Below are positions 52,616-60,906 of a stretch of DNA of 64,000 bases, in pieces. A program made the position numbers and the translations under genes. Within the stretch, counting starts at the first letter, position 1. Each line of letters opens with the position of its first letter. The DNA is from Bradyrhizobium commune (lineage in GTDB: Bacteria > Pseudomonadota > Alphaproteobacteria > Rhizobiales > Xanthobacteraceae): the NCBI RefSeq assembly GCF_015624505.1, contig NZ_CP061379.1:5518001-5582000 (forward strand). The letters run 5' to 3'. Under the pieces are notes generated by a model. The model made no database searches, was not told the origin of the DNA, and saw only the letters and a list, made by a program, of their open reading frames with translations.

Positions 52616-52927
52616 TTCCCAATCTCTATCGGTTATGGGCCGGAGGCTTAGCCGGAGTTGGGCCCAAGCGCTAGTGTCCTGGATGCAACCGCATATTCCG
52701 GGTCGCGGACCTGTCAACGGGTTCAGGCTTGCACCAGGGATACCAGCGATATAGGCGCGCCCGGGCCGGACGGAAGGTGGGCGGAGCATCTCGCGCCGCC
52801 GAATGGACCTATGCAGAACCCGGCGATAAGGTAGGCCACGATCAGCAGTTGCCGTGAGAGATGGGCGAGCAGGCCCAACATCCAGGCCAACGGAATGCAG
52901 GGAGTGATGACGCGGATGAGTTCGTGC
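52616..52927. other. 312-base divergent spacer between ribB and the DUF3124 gene
   Basis: It should hold both promoters. I compared the minus strand with the FMN riboswitch consensus and found no match to its conserved GGGGCAGGGTG or CCGAC parts. No small gene is convincing here. Confidence 0.5.
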
Positions 52928-53524
52928 ATGCCGGATCGGTTCGTCTTGCCGCACCCCGGAGATCGCGTGCAGCGCGCCACGAGAGCGGTTCGCGGAGTGC
53001 GGATCGCGCTCTCGCTGATAGCCCTCCTCAGTCCGTTCGGGTGCGCTTTCCCGACACTCGCGCAGCCCAACACGACTATCGAGCAGACCTTCGCCGATTC
53101 GCTCACCGCGCTGCCGAAGGAGGACCTCGGCGTCTCCGGCGGCTTCTACGTGCCGGCCTATTCCAGCGTCGCGATGAGCCAGGGCAAGCTGCGGGTCGAT
53201 TTCTCGGTGACGCTGAGCGTCCACAATGCCTCGGAGACGCAGCCGCTTGTCGTCAGGCGCATCGCCTATTTCGACACGGCGGGCAAGCAGCTGGAGAGCT
53301 ATCTGAAGGCGCCGGTGGCGCTGAAGCCGCTCGCCACCGTCTCGATCTTCATCCCGACCGACGACGTCCGCGGCGGGACCGGAGCCAACTTCCTCGTCGA
53401 CTGGGCCGCCACAGGCGAGATCGCCGAGCCGGTGGTCGAGGCCCTGATGGTTGGCGGCGTCGCCAATGCGCATTACGCTTTCATCAGCCAGGGCCGTCCG
53501 ACCAGGACCGTCAGCAAGAAGTAA
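52928..53524 (+). CDS. Exported DUF3124-family protein
   Basis: The 198-residue product has a basic N-terminus then a signal-like helix (GVRIALSLIALLSPFGCAFPTLAQ). The mature part is a beta-rich DUF3124-like domain (GFYVPAYSSVAMSQGKLRVDFSVTLSVHNAS near 75, RIAYFDTAGKQLESYLKAPVALKPLATVSIFIP near 112, ANFLVDWAA). A Cys in the signal region (PFGC) could mark a lipoprotein. The start is uncertain: ATG at 52928 is used, but ATGs at 52895-52910 and a GTG near 52966 are in frame. The family's role is unknown. Confidence 0.75.
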   Translation: MPDRFVLPHPGDRVQRATRAVRGVRIALSLIALLSPFGCAFPTLAQPNTTIEQTFADSLTALPKEDLGVSGGFYVPAYSSVAMSQGKLRVDFSVTLSVHNASETQPLVVRRIAYFDTAGKQLESYLKAPVALKPLATVSIFIPTDDVRGGTGANFLVDWAATGEIAEPVVEALMVGGVANAHYAFISQGRPTRTVSKK

Positions 53525-53750
53525 AGCAGGTTGAGGCGGCCCGGATCGGGGACGTCGATCGGCCGCTGCTTCGAGCGCGTGCTGTCGCGACCGCAGATTG
53601 AAAACACGAAAACACGAAAACAACCCCATGCACAGTAGCCGCGCCAGCAAAATCAATGTCTTATTGGCACCCGCGATGAAGATGCGGATTTTACGAATTT
53701 TGTTTGCCTCGTCGGGCAAAACACTGGCATGATGACATCATCGTAATCGC

Positions 53751-53767
53751 GGTGCCCGGTCGGCACC
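53751..53767. promoter_or_regulatory. Inverted repeats upstream of the aminotransferase gene
   Basis: GGTGCC-N5-GGCACC (53751-53767) lies about 41 bases before the ATG at 53809. Two further pairs occur upstream: TTTGCC/GGCAAA at 53703-53720, and the palindrome ATGATGACATCAT near 53730. Some may be operators and some remnants of a bradyrhizobial intergenic repeat; no expression evidence is available. Confidence 0.35.
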
Positions 53768-53808
53768 AAGCCGGCCGCTCAACAAAAAGAAACACGAGGA
53801 ACGCTCCC

Positions 53809-55044
53809 ATGCCATCCAGCTTCGATTTTGCGCCCCTGTTTCCCGCAGGGCTGCCGGCCCCTTCTGCGCGCTGGACGGGCCTCGCCAAATACAGCTTTGT
53901 CGGCGGCAATAACGACTCCGAGCAGGTACCACTCGACGGCTTGATCGAGGCCGCCAATCAGGCCCTGCAACGCGAGGGTCGCTCGCTCGCCACCTACGGG
54001 CTGGCGCACGGCCCGCAGGGCTACTTGCCCCTGCGCGAATTCCTGGTGACAAAACTGAAGCGCGATGCCGGCATCAGCTGCTCGGTCGACGATCTCATGA
54101 TCGTCTCCGGCTCGCTCCAGGCACTCGACCTCGTCAACAACACGCTGCTGGCGCGCGGTGACACCGTGATCGTCGAGCAGGAAACGTATCAGGGATCGCT
54201 GCAGCGGCTGACGCGGCTGGGCATCAACACCATCGGCATTCCACTCGACGACGACGGCATGCGCATGGACGTGCTGGCCTCGACACTGGCCGACCTGAAG
54301 AGCCGCGGCATCCGGCCGAAATACATCTACACCATCCCGACCGTACAGAACCCGACTGGCAGCATCATGCCGGAGAGCCGGCGCGCCGAACTCTTGCGAC
54401 TTTCGGCCGACTACGGCGTGCCGATCTTCGAGGACGATTGCTACGCCGACCTGGTCTGGTCAGGACAACGCCCGCCGGCGATTTACGCGATGAGCCAAAA
54501 TGGCGGCGTGATTCATATCGGCTCGTTCTCGAAATCGATCGCACCGGCGCTGCGCGTCGGCTTCATCGTCGCGCCCTGGGACGTGATGTCGCGAATGCTG
54601 GCGCTGAAGACGGATGCGGGGTCCGGCGCACTGGAGCAGATGGTGCTTGCGACCTATTGCCGGCCGCATTTCGCGAGCCACGTGCCGGCGCTGACCATGG
54701 CGCTGCGCGCCAAGCTCGACACGCTGATGGAGGCGCTGAACGAGCAGTTCGGCACCGCCGCCGAGTTCGAAGAGCCGAAAGGCGGCATCTTCCTCTGGGT
54801 CAAGCTGCCCGACCAGGTCGATACGCTCAAGCTCTATCAGGCAGCGCTTGCCGCCGGCGTCTCGATCAATCCGGGACCGGAATGGTCGACCAACAAGGGC
54901 CATTCCGGCTCGCGCCTGCGGCTGTGCTTTGCGAGCCCCTCGCATCAGCAGATCCGCGAGGGCGTTGCCGTGCTCGCCGACGTCTGCCGCAAGGAGTTCG
55001 GCGTGCCGACCCGCAGCGGCAACATGGAGAAGGCGCGGGCCTAG
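53809..55044 (+). CDS. PLP-dependent aminotransferase, class I/II (2-aminoadipate/MocR-like)
   Basis: The 411-residue fold-type I enzyme has YGLAHGPQGYLPLREFL near 65, MIVSGSLQALDLVNNTLL near 98, the IYTIPTVQNPTGSIMPESRR Asn-Pro segment near 180, the EDDCYADLVWSG Asp-Tyr near 210, and the Schiff-base Lys in GSFSKSIAPALRVGF near 240. It lacks the GntR DNA-binding domain of MocR regulators. It resembles 2-aminoadipate transaminases (LysN) and valine-pyruvate types, so the amino acid is open. GAGGA lies eight bases before ATG 53809; the frame is open to 53704. Confidence 0.92.
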   Translation: MPSSFDFAPLFPAGLPAPSARWTGLAKYSFVGGNNDSEQVPLDGLIEAANQALQREGRSLATYGLAHGPQGYLPLREFLVTKLKRDAGISCSVDDLMIVSGSLQALDLVNNTLLARGDTVIVEQETYQGSLQRLTRLGINTIGIPLDDDGMRMDVLASTLADLKSRGIRPKYIYTIPTVQNPTGSIMPESRRAELLRLSADYGVPIFEDDCYADLVWSGQRPPAIYAMSQNGGVIHIGSFSKSIAPALRVGFIVAPWDVMSRMLALKTDAGSGALEQMVLATYCRPHFASHVPALTMALRAKLDTLMEALNEQFGTAAEFEEPKGGIFLWVKLPDQVDTLKLYQAALAAGVSINPGPEWSTNKGHSGSRLRLCFASPSHQQIREGVAVLADVCRKEFGVPTRSGNMEKARA

Positions 55045-55048
55045 TTTT

Positions 55049-55321
55049 TTACGCTGCCTGGGGCTGGCTGCCGTGGATGGCGGAGGCCAGCCGCAGCAAC
55101 AGCACGATCGAGACGTTGCCCTTGCCGGTCTCGATCTGGGCGATATAACGCTCCGAAATCCCCGAACGGCGGGCGAGCTCGCGGCGCGACAGGTCACAGC
55201 GCATCCGCGCGGACCGCAGGCGTTCGCCGAGCTCGGCCAGAAACGCGGCCTCGGAATAAGGCGGCGCCACGCAGCTGCCCGGCAGCACCTCGCCTGCGAA
55301 ATCCATCACTTGATCCAGCAT
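55049..55321 (-). CDS. Short XRE-family regulator related to the BoxR/BzdR N-terminal domain
   Basis: The 90-residue protein has an XRE helix-turn-helix: ELGERLRSARMRCDLSRRELARRSGISERYIAQIETGKGNVSIVLLLRLASAI. It closely resembles the DNA-binding half of benzoyl-CoA pathway repressors BoxR/BzdR. Those continue into a shikimate-kinase-like ligand domain, which is absent here because a TAA follows GSQPQAA. ATG at 55321 was chosen because GGTGAG lies upstream; an ATG at 55381 would overlap an FNR-like box. It is convergent with the aminotransferase gene, four bases apart. Confidence 0.8.
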   Translation of the reverse strand: MLDQVMDFAGEVLPGSCVAPPYSEAAFLAELGERLRSARMRCDLSRRELARRSGISERYIAQIETGKGNVSIVLLLRLASAIHGSQPQAA

Positions 55322-55380
55322 CGCTCTCACCAATTTCGGCTTCCGGAAACGCCATTCTACCGGGGAAACGGCCGGCCTCA

Positions 55381-55394
55381 TTGACGCGGATCAA
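55381..55394. promoter_or_regulatory. FNR/FixK-type binding site candidate (TTGA-N6-TCAA)
   Basis: TTGACGCGGATCAA matches the TTG(A/C)-N6-(T/G)CAA pattern used by rhizobial FixK2 and the general FNR/CRP family. It is 60 bases from the XRE start and 87 bases from the divergent exported-protein start at 55481, so either gene could be oxygen-regulated. Confidence 0.5.
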
Positions 55395-55480
55395 ATTCGT
55401 GCGTGATTGGCGGGCTGTGGTGGACGATCGCAGACGGGATGCTACAGTTTGAAATTCTTCGAGGCGGGGTCTTTCCGAAC

Positions 55481-55933
55481 ATGATGCGTTGTCCGAGCCG
55501 CCGGATCACGGCTGCGCTGCTGTGGTTTGCATTCCCGTCCGTGGCCCACGCCGAGACTCTCGCAGCAACCGTCGAGCGATGGGGTCTGCTCGGCTCATGG
55601 GCCGTGGATTGCGCGGCTCGTCCCGACCGCGACAAGGGCGCGCGGCTGACCTACGAGATCAGCAAGGACGGCCGCGTCATGTACCGGCGCAATTTCGGCG
55701 AGGCCACGGACGAGAGCGAGGTGGTCTCCGCAGCGGTCAACGCCGAAGGCCTGCTCAATTTGATGGTGTACTTCCCATCGCTGCATCAGACCCGCGAATT
55801 CGGATTGCTGCTTGCAACGGATGGCGGCCTGCGCGCGATCTACAACCGCAGCGAACGCGGCGCATATACGATCAAGGACGGCAAATACGTCAAGACCGGC
55901 GCGCCGACACCGCCGCAGCAACGCTGCGATTAA
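55481..55933 (+). CDS. Exported protein of unknown function
   Basis: The 150-residue product has a signal peptide (RITAALLWFAFPSVAHA, cleavage near AHA-ET). The mature part contains WGLLGSWAVDCAARPDRDKGARLTYEI and a small beta-rich domain with one Cys pair candidate (C near 43 and the C-terminal RC). I do not recognise a family. The ATGs at 55481 and 55484 are equivalent starts; upstream frame to 55403 would add a non-signal tail. The FNR/FixK-like box lies 87 bases upstream. Confidence 0.7.
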   Translation: MMRCPSRRITAALLWFAFPSVAHAETLAATVERWGLLGSWAVDCAARPDRDKGARLTYEISKDGRVMYRRNFGEATDESEVVSAAVNAEGLLNLMVYFPSLHQTREFGLLLATDGGLRAIYNRSERGAYTIKDGKYVKTGAPTPPQQRCD

Positions 55934-56038
55934 CGATAGTTCTGATCCTGAATATCCATTCAGAATTCTCTTCCCGTTCCTCCGGAACGTTCACGCGAAT
56001 GCGCGGTTTAAATTTGCATTCGATTGGAGGAGGACATC

Positions 56039-56257
56039 ATGAAGAAGCTTGGTTATGTCGTTGCCGCTCTCGGTGCGCTCGCGGTTGCGGCGCCGACGCT
56101 GGCAAGTGCTGAGACTGTGATCGTCAAGCATGGCCATCACGGCCCGTACGGCGCCCGCGCCGAATTCCGCGAGCATCGCGACAATGGCTGGCATCGCGGC
56201 TGGCGCCATCACGACCGCGTCGTGGTGGTCAGGCACGGCCATCACCACATGGACTAA
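56039..56257 (+). CDS. Small exported His-rich protein
   Basis: The 72-residue product has a signal peptide (KKLGYVVAALGALAVAAPTLASA, cleavage before ETVIV). The mature 48 residues hold about a dozen His residues in runs such as KHGHHG, WRHHD and RHGHHHMD, plus many Arg. This suggests metal binding or a charged periplasmic peptide, though no binding has been shown. GGAGGAGG lies five bases before the ATG, an unusually strong ribosome site, and a perfect hairpin follows the stop, so it is likely well expressed. Confidence 0.75.
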   Translation: MKKLGYVVAALGALAVAAPTLASAETVIVKHGHHGPYGARAEFREHRDNGWHRGWRHHDRVVVVRHGHHHMD

Positions 56258-56273
56258 TGCGCAACGCAAACTG

Positions 56274-56299
56274 GAAATGGCCCCTCACGGGGCCATTTC
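56274..56299 (+). terminator. Terminator-like perfect hairpin after the His-rich gene
   Basis: GAAATGGCCCC and GGGGCCATTTC form a perfect 11-base stem with a TCAC loop, 17 bases after the stop codon. The T run is short (TTTCT), so it may stop transcription weakly or protect the transcript end. Confidence 0.65.
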
Positions 56300-56537
56300 T
56301 ACGCGTTCAAATCGGCGGAGACGACGACGGCATGTCCTCATCGATCCGCTACGTCCGCTCTACCTCCATTAGCGGCCAAACAGCGGACCTCGATCTACTT
56401 CGGCTATGGGCCAAAAAGGCGACATTGCGTTGCCGGGCTTCAGTCGCGTTGCCTGCCGTGTCTACGCAAGTCTTCGATCCAGCGAGCACGTTGCTTGTTG
56501 CCAGCAAGCGAGCGGCCAAAAGTGGTCCGTTCGCGAT
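56300..56537. other. 238-base spacer with no evident gene
   Basis: This stretch lies between the terminator hairpin and the convergent alpha/beta hydrolase gene. Short frames occur, but none has a ribosome site or domain. It is less GC-rich than the surroundings. Confidence 0.45.
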
Positions 56538-57500
56538 TTATAACTGTTTCAGGAATTCCAGGAGCGCATTGTTCACGTCTTTGGCGCGCTCTTGCTGAGT
56601 CCAATGACCGCAACCTTTCAAGACTATTGTCTCGCGCAGCGAGGGCACGAACTGTTTCAGGCCAGGGATGAGTTGGTTCCAATTCGGAGATCTGTAAACC
56701 CCGTCTCGGTCACCGACGACATAGAGTGCCGGGACCTGAACCTTTGCGCCCGACCATGGTGCGAGCAACTCCCAATTCCAATCAATGTTGCGATACCAAT
56801 TCAAACCTCCTCTAAAGCCGGTGCGCTTGAACTCCTCGACATAAAATTCGAGGTCATTGTCCGTGAGCCACGCCGGCAATGATTGGGTTGTAGGCTTCCC
56901 ATCAAGCCAACCACCGTCACTAGGAAGCATCGTGAGCGACGCTGGATTTTCAACCGCCGCATCGCCAGATAGGGCGAACAATGTTGTCTTGATTGCGTTG
57001 TGAACGTCCTTTTCGAGTTCCGCCTCGGCAACGCCCGGCGTCTGGAAATACAGTTGATAGAAGCGCTGCTTTTCGGTCCTCGGCATGACGGTGCTTGGTC
57101 GGTTGGGACCACGGGGCTGAAACGGTACGCTCAAGCCAACGACGGCCCTAAATCGATCCGGTCTAAACAGAGCGCAGCGCCAAGCGACCGGCGCTCCCCA
57201 ATCATGTCCGACAATGACTGCTTGATCCGTGCCGATCGCGTCGAGCAAGCCAACCATGTCTCCGGTCAGATGCAATAGAGTATATTGATCGATCGCATCC
57301 GGTTTGTCCGTCTGCCCGTAACCACGCATGTCGGGCGCGATGGCGCGATATCCGGCGGCAGCGAGTGCTTCCAATTGGTGCCGCCACGAATACCAGCACT
57401 CAGGAAAGCCATGGCAGAGAAGCACGGTGGGGCCGTCCCCTGCTTCGGCCAGGTGCATTCGAATGCCATTTGTCTCGATAAATCGATGCGAGATCGTCAT
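56538..57500 (-). CDS. Alpha/beta hydrolase, epoxide-hydrolase-like
   Basis: The 320-residue protein has the oxyanion motif HGFPECWYSWRHQ near 34, the nucleophile elbow VIVGHDWGAPVAWR with Asp near 104, the cap region with two Tyr positions (FYQLYFQTPG near 155; EFYVEEF near 225), the acid Asp in VVGDRDGVYR near 272, and the His in KGCGHWTQQE near 299. This Asp-Asp-His layout fits epoxide hydrolases that open epoxides with water; dehalogenases are a less likely alternative. ATG at 57500 is preceded by GGAGG. GC content (about 55%) is clearly lower than in its neighbours. Confidence 0.9.
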   Translation of the reverse strand: MTISHRFIETNGIRMHLAEAGDGPTVLLCHGFPECWYSWRHQLEALAAAGYRAIAPDMRGYGQTDKPDAIDQYTLLHLTGDMVGLLDAIGTDQAVIVGHDWGAPVAWRCALFRPDRFRAVVGLSVPFQPRGPNRPSTVMPRTEKQRFYQLYFQTPGVAEAELEKDVHNAIKTTLFALSGDAAVENPASLTMLPSDGGWLDGKPTTQSLPAWLTDNDLEFYVEEFKRTGFRGGLNWYRNIDWNWELLAPWSGAKVQVPALYVVGDRDGVYRSPNWNQLIPGLKQFVPSLRETIVLKGCGHWTQQERAKDVNNALLEFLKQL

Positions 57501-57748
57501 TGCCAACCTCCGTAAGATCCAGTCACATTGTGAGCTCCAGCCACAACCGAAGTGGCTCCGCCGACACCCAGTCGAACGGCGGACCGCCAAAACGACATGC
57601 TCTACGAATTTATTTTCGAGCCCGCACCGCGCCTTCGGCAGCATCAGCGCAAGGTCAGCCTCGGGTCACAAGCAGTAATGCTCCGATGAAGCATAGGATT
57701 TCTGCTTGCCCCGGAAAGCCGATATCGGCGCCTTCATGAGTACACGTT
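57501..57748. other. 248-base spacer upstream of the alpha/beta hydrolase gene
   Basis: No gene is supported. It contains AGCCAC-N7-GTGGCT (57539-57557), a small inverted repeat, about 40 bases before the hydrolase ATG. The aldo-keto reductase gene ends at the far side. Confidence 0.45.
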
Positions 57749-58567
57749 CTAGTCCCAGGCCGGCGCGAAGCCGGGATTGACGCAGCGCTTGTCCTTCGGC
57801 AGCGCGGCGATTGTCTTGCGATCGGCATCGTCGAGCGTGATCTTCAACGCGTCGAGATTGGCCTGCTGGCTCTCACGACGTGAGGCCTTCGGGATCGCGC
57901 CGACGCCGTTCTGGTCGAGCAGCCATTTCAGCGCGACCTGCGCGGCGCTGGCGTTGTGCTTGGCGCCGATCTCGGCGAGGACCGGATCGGTGGCGACGCG
58001 TCCCTGCGCGAGCGGGCAGTAAGCAACCAGCGGGATCGACTTCGCCCTGAGATAAGCCAGCACCTTCGATTGATCGAGCATCGCGTGATATTCGATCTGG
58101 TTGCAGGCGATCGGCGCCTTGACGTCCTCGACCGCGATCTTGAGCAGCGCCGTGGTGAAATTGGCAACGCCGATCGCCCGCGTCCGCCCCTCCTCCTTCA
58201 GCTTGATCAGGGTCTCGAATACCGCCCCCCAATTCGCCGATTTCGACGGCCAGTGCACGAGGTAGAGATCGACATGGTCGAGCCTCAGCTTCTTCAGGCT
58301 GGTGTCGAAGGCGCGGCGGATCGCATCTGGGCTGAGATTCTCGTGCCAGACTTTTGTCGTGACGTGCAGCTCGCCGCGCGGCACGCGGGCCGCGGCCAGC
58401 GCTGCGCCAATCGCGTCCTCGTTGGCGTACATCTCGGCGCTGTCGATGTGGCGATAGCCGATCGACAGCGCGCTCTCGACCGCGGCGCGGCAGGTATCGC
58501 CCTGCATGCGGAAGGTGCCGAGGCCGAGCTTGGGCATGCTGATGCCCTGTGTGTTCAGATTGTCCAT
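57749..58567 (-). CDS. Aldo/keto reductase, 2,5-diketo-D-gluconate reductase-like
   Basis: The 272-residue TIM-barrel protein has the family signature GYRHIDSAEMYANEDAIG near 37, with the catalytic Asp and Tyr, Lys in HVTTKVWHENL near 70, His in DLYLVHWPSK near 104, and the phosphate-binding GAIPKASRRESQQANLDAL near 225. It reduces aldehydes or ketones with NADPH. The exact substrate is unknown. GGAG lies upstream of ATG 58567. The gene appears to be monocistronic. Confidence 0.92.
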   Translation of the reverse strand: MDNLNTQGISMPKLGLGTFRMQGDTCRAAVESALSIGYRHIDSAEMYANEDAIGAALAAARVPRGELHVTTKVWHENLSPDAIRRAFDTSLKKLRLDHVDLYLVHWPSKSANWGAVFETLIKLKEEGRTRAIGVANFTTALLKIAVEDVKAPIACNQIEYHAMLDQSKVLAYLRAKSIPLVAYCPLAQGRVATDPVLAEIGAKHNASAAQVALKWLLDQNGVGAIPKASRRESQQANLDALKITLDDADRKTIAALPKDKRCVNPGFAPAWD

Positions 58568-58694
58568 GAAACAGGCTCCTGACGTATTTCAGCCCGCCGG
58601 ATTCGCGCGGCGACGCCGCGTGAGCAGACTTTTCAGTGATGGAAAAGAGGTGGCGGGGACGCCCAATATAGCGCGGCAGGCGCGCGGCGGCCAA

Positions 58695-60260
58695 TCACGA
58701 ATGCTGTGCCACCACGGCCGGGCGTGCCTGCGGCTGCGGCGCGAGGTTGACGGACCAGAGGTCGCGATTATCGACGTCCTTCAAGGTCACGGTCATGACA
58801 CCATCGCGGCCATCGATGTCGACGCGGCCGAAGAACTGCAAGCCGAAGCACGGCGCGAGGTTCTCGCCTTGCGCCGCGCTACAGCCGTTCTGGTACAGCG
58901 CAACCGGGCCAAAGGTGTTGTCGAGCTCGCCCGGGCCCCAGCTGCCGGCATGCAAGGGACCCGAGACGAACTCCCAGAACGGCTCGAAATCGCTGAACTC
59001 CGCCTTGTTCGGATCGTAGTAATGCGCGGCGGTGTAGTGCATGTCGGCGGTGAGCCAGACGATGTTGCGCACACCGGCGCGCTTGATCGATGCGAGAAGA
59101 TCGGCAATCTCGTGCTCACGCCTGTCGGGCGGGCCGTCGCCGAGCGCGACCGCGTCCAGGCTGACCAGGCCGATCGGCAGATCGGCCGCGATCACCTTCC
59201 AGGTCGCGCGCGAGGCGGCGAGCTCGCGCTTCAGCCAGGCCAGCTGCTCCGCACCCAGAATCCAGCCGCGATGATCGTCGCCCTTGTTCCAGCTGTCGTC
59301 GCGATAGCTGCGCATGTCGATCATGAAGACGTCGAGCAGCGGCCCGTAAGCGATCTTGCGATAGACCCGGCCCTGGCGCGCGCCGACATCCCGGATTGGC
59401 ATGAAGTCGAAGAAGGCGCGGCGGGCGCGCGCGACCAGCCGCGGCGTGCCGTCGTCCTCATAACCAGCCTCGTCGTAGCTGCCGGTGGGCGACCAGTCGT
59501 TGGTGACCTCGTGGTCGTCCCACTGCGCGAACATCGGCACCTCCGCGTGGAACGCGCGGAAATGCTCGTCGAGGTGATTGTATTTGTAGTTGCCGCGGAA
59601 CTGCGCCAGCGTATGCGCGACCTCCGCCTTGTCCTCGGTCACCAGGTTGCGCCAGATCTCGCCGTTCGGCAGCTTCTGCTCGGACGGGATCGTGCAGTCG
59701 GCGTAGATGTGATCGCCGGAGTGGATGAAGAAATCGGGGCGGTTGTCGCGCATGGTGCGGTAGCTGCGATAACCGCCGCGCGAGATGTCGATGCCCCAGC
59801 CCTGCCCTGCGACGTCACCGGACCATACGAATGAGATCGACTGGCCCTTGACCGGCGCAGTGCGGAAATGGCCGACGCGGCTTTCGCCGGCGACGCCGCT
59901 CGCGATGTCGTCGAACCGCACGCGATAGAAGATGTCCTGCCCCGGCGGCAGATCGTCGAGCTGTAGCTGCGCGGTGAAGTCTGCGTCCGGCCGAGCGTCG
60001 CGCGATGCCGACGCGACGATGGTCTTGAAGCTTTCAACGGTCGAGCACTCCACCTGCATCCGCGCCGGCCGGTCGGCGCGCGCCCAGATCACGGCCGAGC
60101 CATCCGAGACGTCGCCGGACTGGAGGCCGCCCGCGATCCGCGGGCGATCGGCGGCACGGCTGATGGAGGGCTTTGCGACTGCGGCAATGGCGAGGCTGGA
60201 GGCGGAGCGGACCAGGAACCGTCGTCGGGTCCATGCGCGCGAGGCGCGGAGCGTTGCCAT
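58695..60260 (-). CDS. phoD: Alkaline phosphatase D (PhoD) family phosphodiesterase/phosphatase
   Basis: The 521-residue protein begins with a twin-arginine signal (WTRRRFLVRSASSLAIAAVA), as in exported PhoD. An N-terminal Ig-like domain has GGLQSGDVSDGSAVIWARADRPARM. The metal-binding region follows: FVWSGDVAGQGWG near 147, FIHSGDHIYADC near 180, MFAQWDDHEVTNDWSP near 243, and TADMHYTAAHYYDP near 405. It releases phosphate from phosphate esters or diesters outside the inner membrane, often under phosphate starvation. I did not find a convincing Pho box in the upstream spacer. Confidence 0.9.
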   Translation of the reverse strand: MATLRASRAWTRRRFLVRSASSLAIAAVAKPSISRAADRPRIAGGLQSGDVSDGSAVIWARADRPARMQVECSTVESFKTIVASASRDARPDADFTAQLQLDDLPPGQDIFYRVRFDDIASGVAGESRVGHFRTAPVKGQSISFVWSGDVAGQGWGIDISRGGYRSYRTMRDNRPDFFIHSGDHIYADCTIPSEQKLPNGEIWRNLVTEDKAEVAHTLAQFRGNYKYNHLDEHFRAFHAEVPMFAQWDDHEVTNDWSPTGSYDEAGYEDDGTPRLVARARRAFFDFMPIRDVGARQGRVYRKIAYGPLLDVFMIDMRSYRDDSWNKGDDHRGWILGAEQLAWLKRELAASRATWKVIAADLPIGLVSLDAVALGDGPPDRREHEIADLLASIKRAGVRNIVWLTADMHYTAAHYYDPNKAEFSDFEPFWEFVSGPLHAGSWGPGELDNTFGPVALYQNGCSAAQGENLAPCFGLQFFGRVDIDGRDGVMTVTLKDVDNRDLWSVNLAPQPQARPAVVAQHS

Positions 60261-60378
60261 TCAGGAAACCTTCGTCGAATCGCGACGGAAGGTGCCTGCG
60301 CCGTTTGACTCCCGGCTTACGGTTTCTTGACTCTGGGCCTACGGTTTTACGACGCGAAGATGACGCGTTTGGATCGCC

Positions 60379-60798
60379 CTAGCGCTGCCAGTTGCAAATG
60401 CCGCCGGAGCGACATGGCCAGGTCTGGATGCGGGTATCCCTCGCCTGCGCATCCAGCGGATTGCCATGGCGATGGGCAAGCTTCGAACGGGCTGCGCCGC
60501 GCGGCTGCGTGCTCTTAGCCTGAGCAACCTTCGGCTCCGATACATGCACGCGCTCGGCTGCAACCTTCTTCGGCACGTCGACCGGCTCGACGCGCGCTTG
60601 CGCCTCATTGCCGCCCTTCGCCTCCAGCGCGACCGGCGCGAATTGCGTCTCGGGTCCGAGCCGCTTCGGCGACAGCACAGCCTTGGAGAGATCGAGGCCG
60701 AGATATTCGTCAGGCTTGTAGTCGTCAGCGCGCACGATGCTGCCGCCCGCGATCACGAGGGCAATGGCAACGGCACAAGGAACGCTTTTCAGGACCAC
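60379..60798 (-). CDS. Small exported protein of unknown function
   Basis: The 139-residue product has a signal peptide (MVLKSVPCAVAIALVIAGGSIVRA, cleavage near residue 24), then DDYKPDEYLGLDLSKAVLSPKRLGP and a basic C-terminal half with two Cys (WPCRSGGICNW). The start codon is GTG at 60798, supported by AGGAGG six bases upstream. I do not recognise the family. It lies after the nitronate monooxygenase gene on the same strand, with 108 bases between. Confidence 0.65.
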   Translation of the reverse strand: MVLKSVPCAVAIALVIAGGSIVRADDYKPDEYLGLDLSKAVLSPKRLGPETQFAPVALEAKGGNEAQARVEPVDVPKKVAAERVHVSEPKVAQAKSTQPRGAARSKLAHRHGNPLDAQARDTRIQTWPCRSGGICNWQR

Positions 60799-60906
60799 GG
60801 ACGCCTCCTGAAATTGATTTTTAAAGGGCTAATTTACCCCTATTTAGGAGGCGTCGCGCGCAATTCCAGCGGTCAATTGCCGCCGTGGTTAAGAAGTTTG
60901 GCGGTG

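Noticed and set aside
52616..52760. Possible FMN riboswitch upstream of ribB
   Set aside because: The minus strand lacks the conserved FMN-motif parts, so I could not support one.
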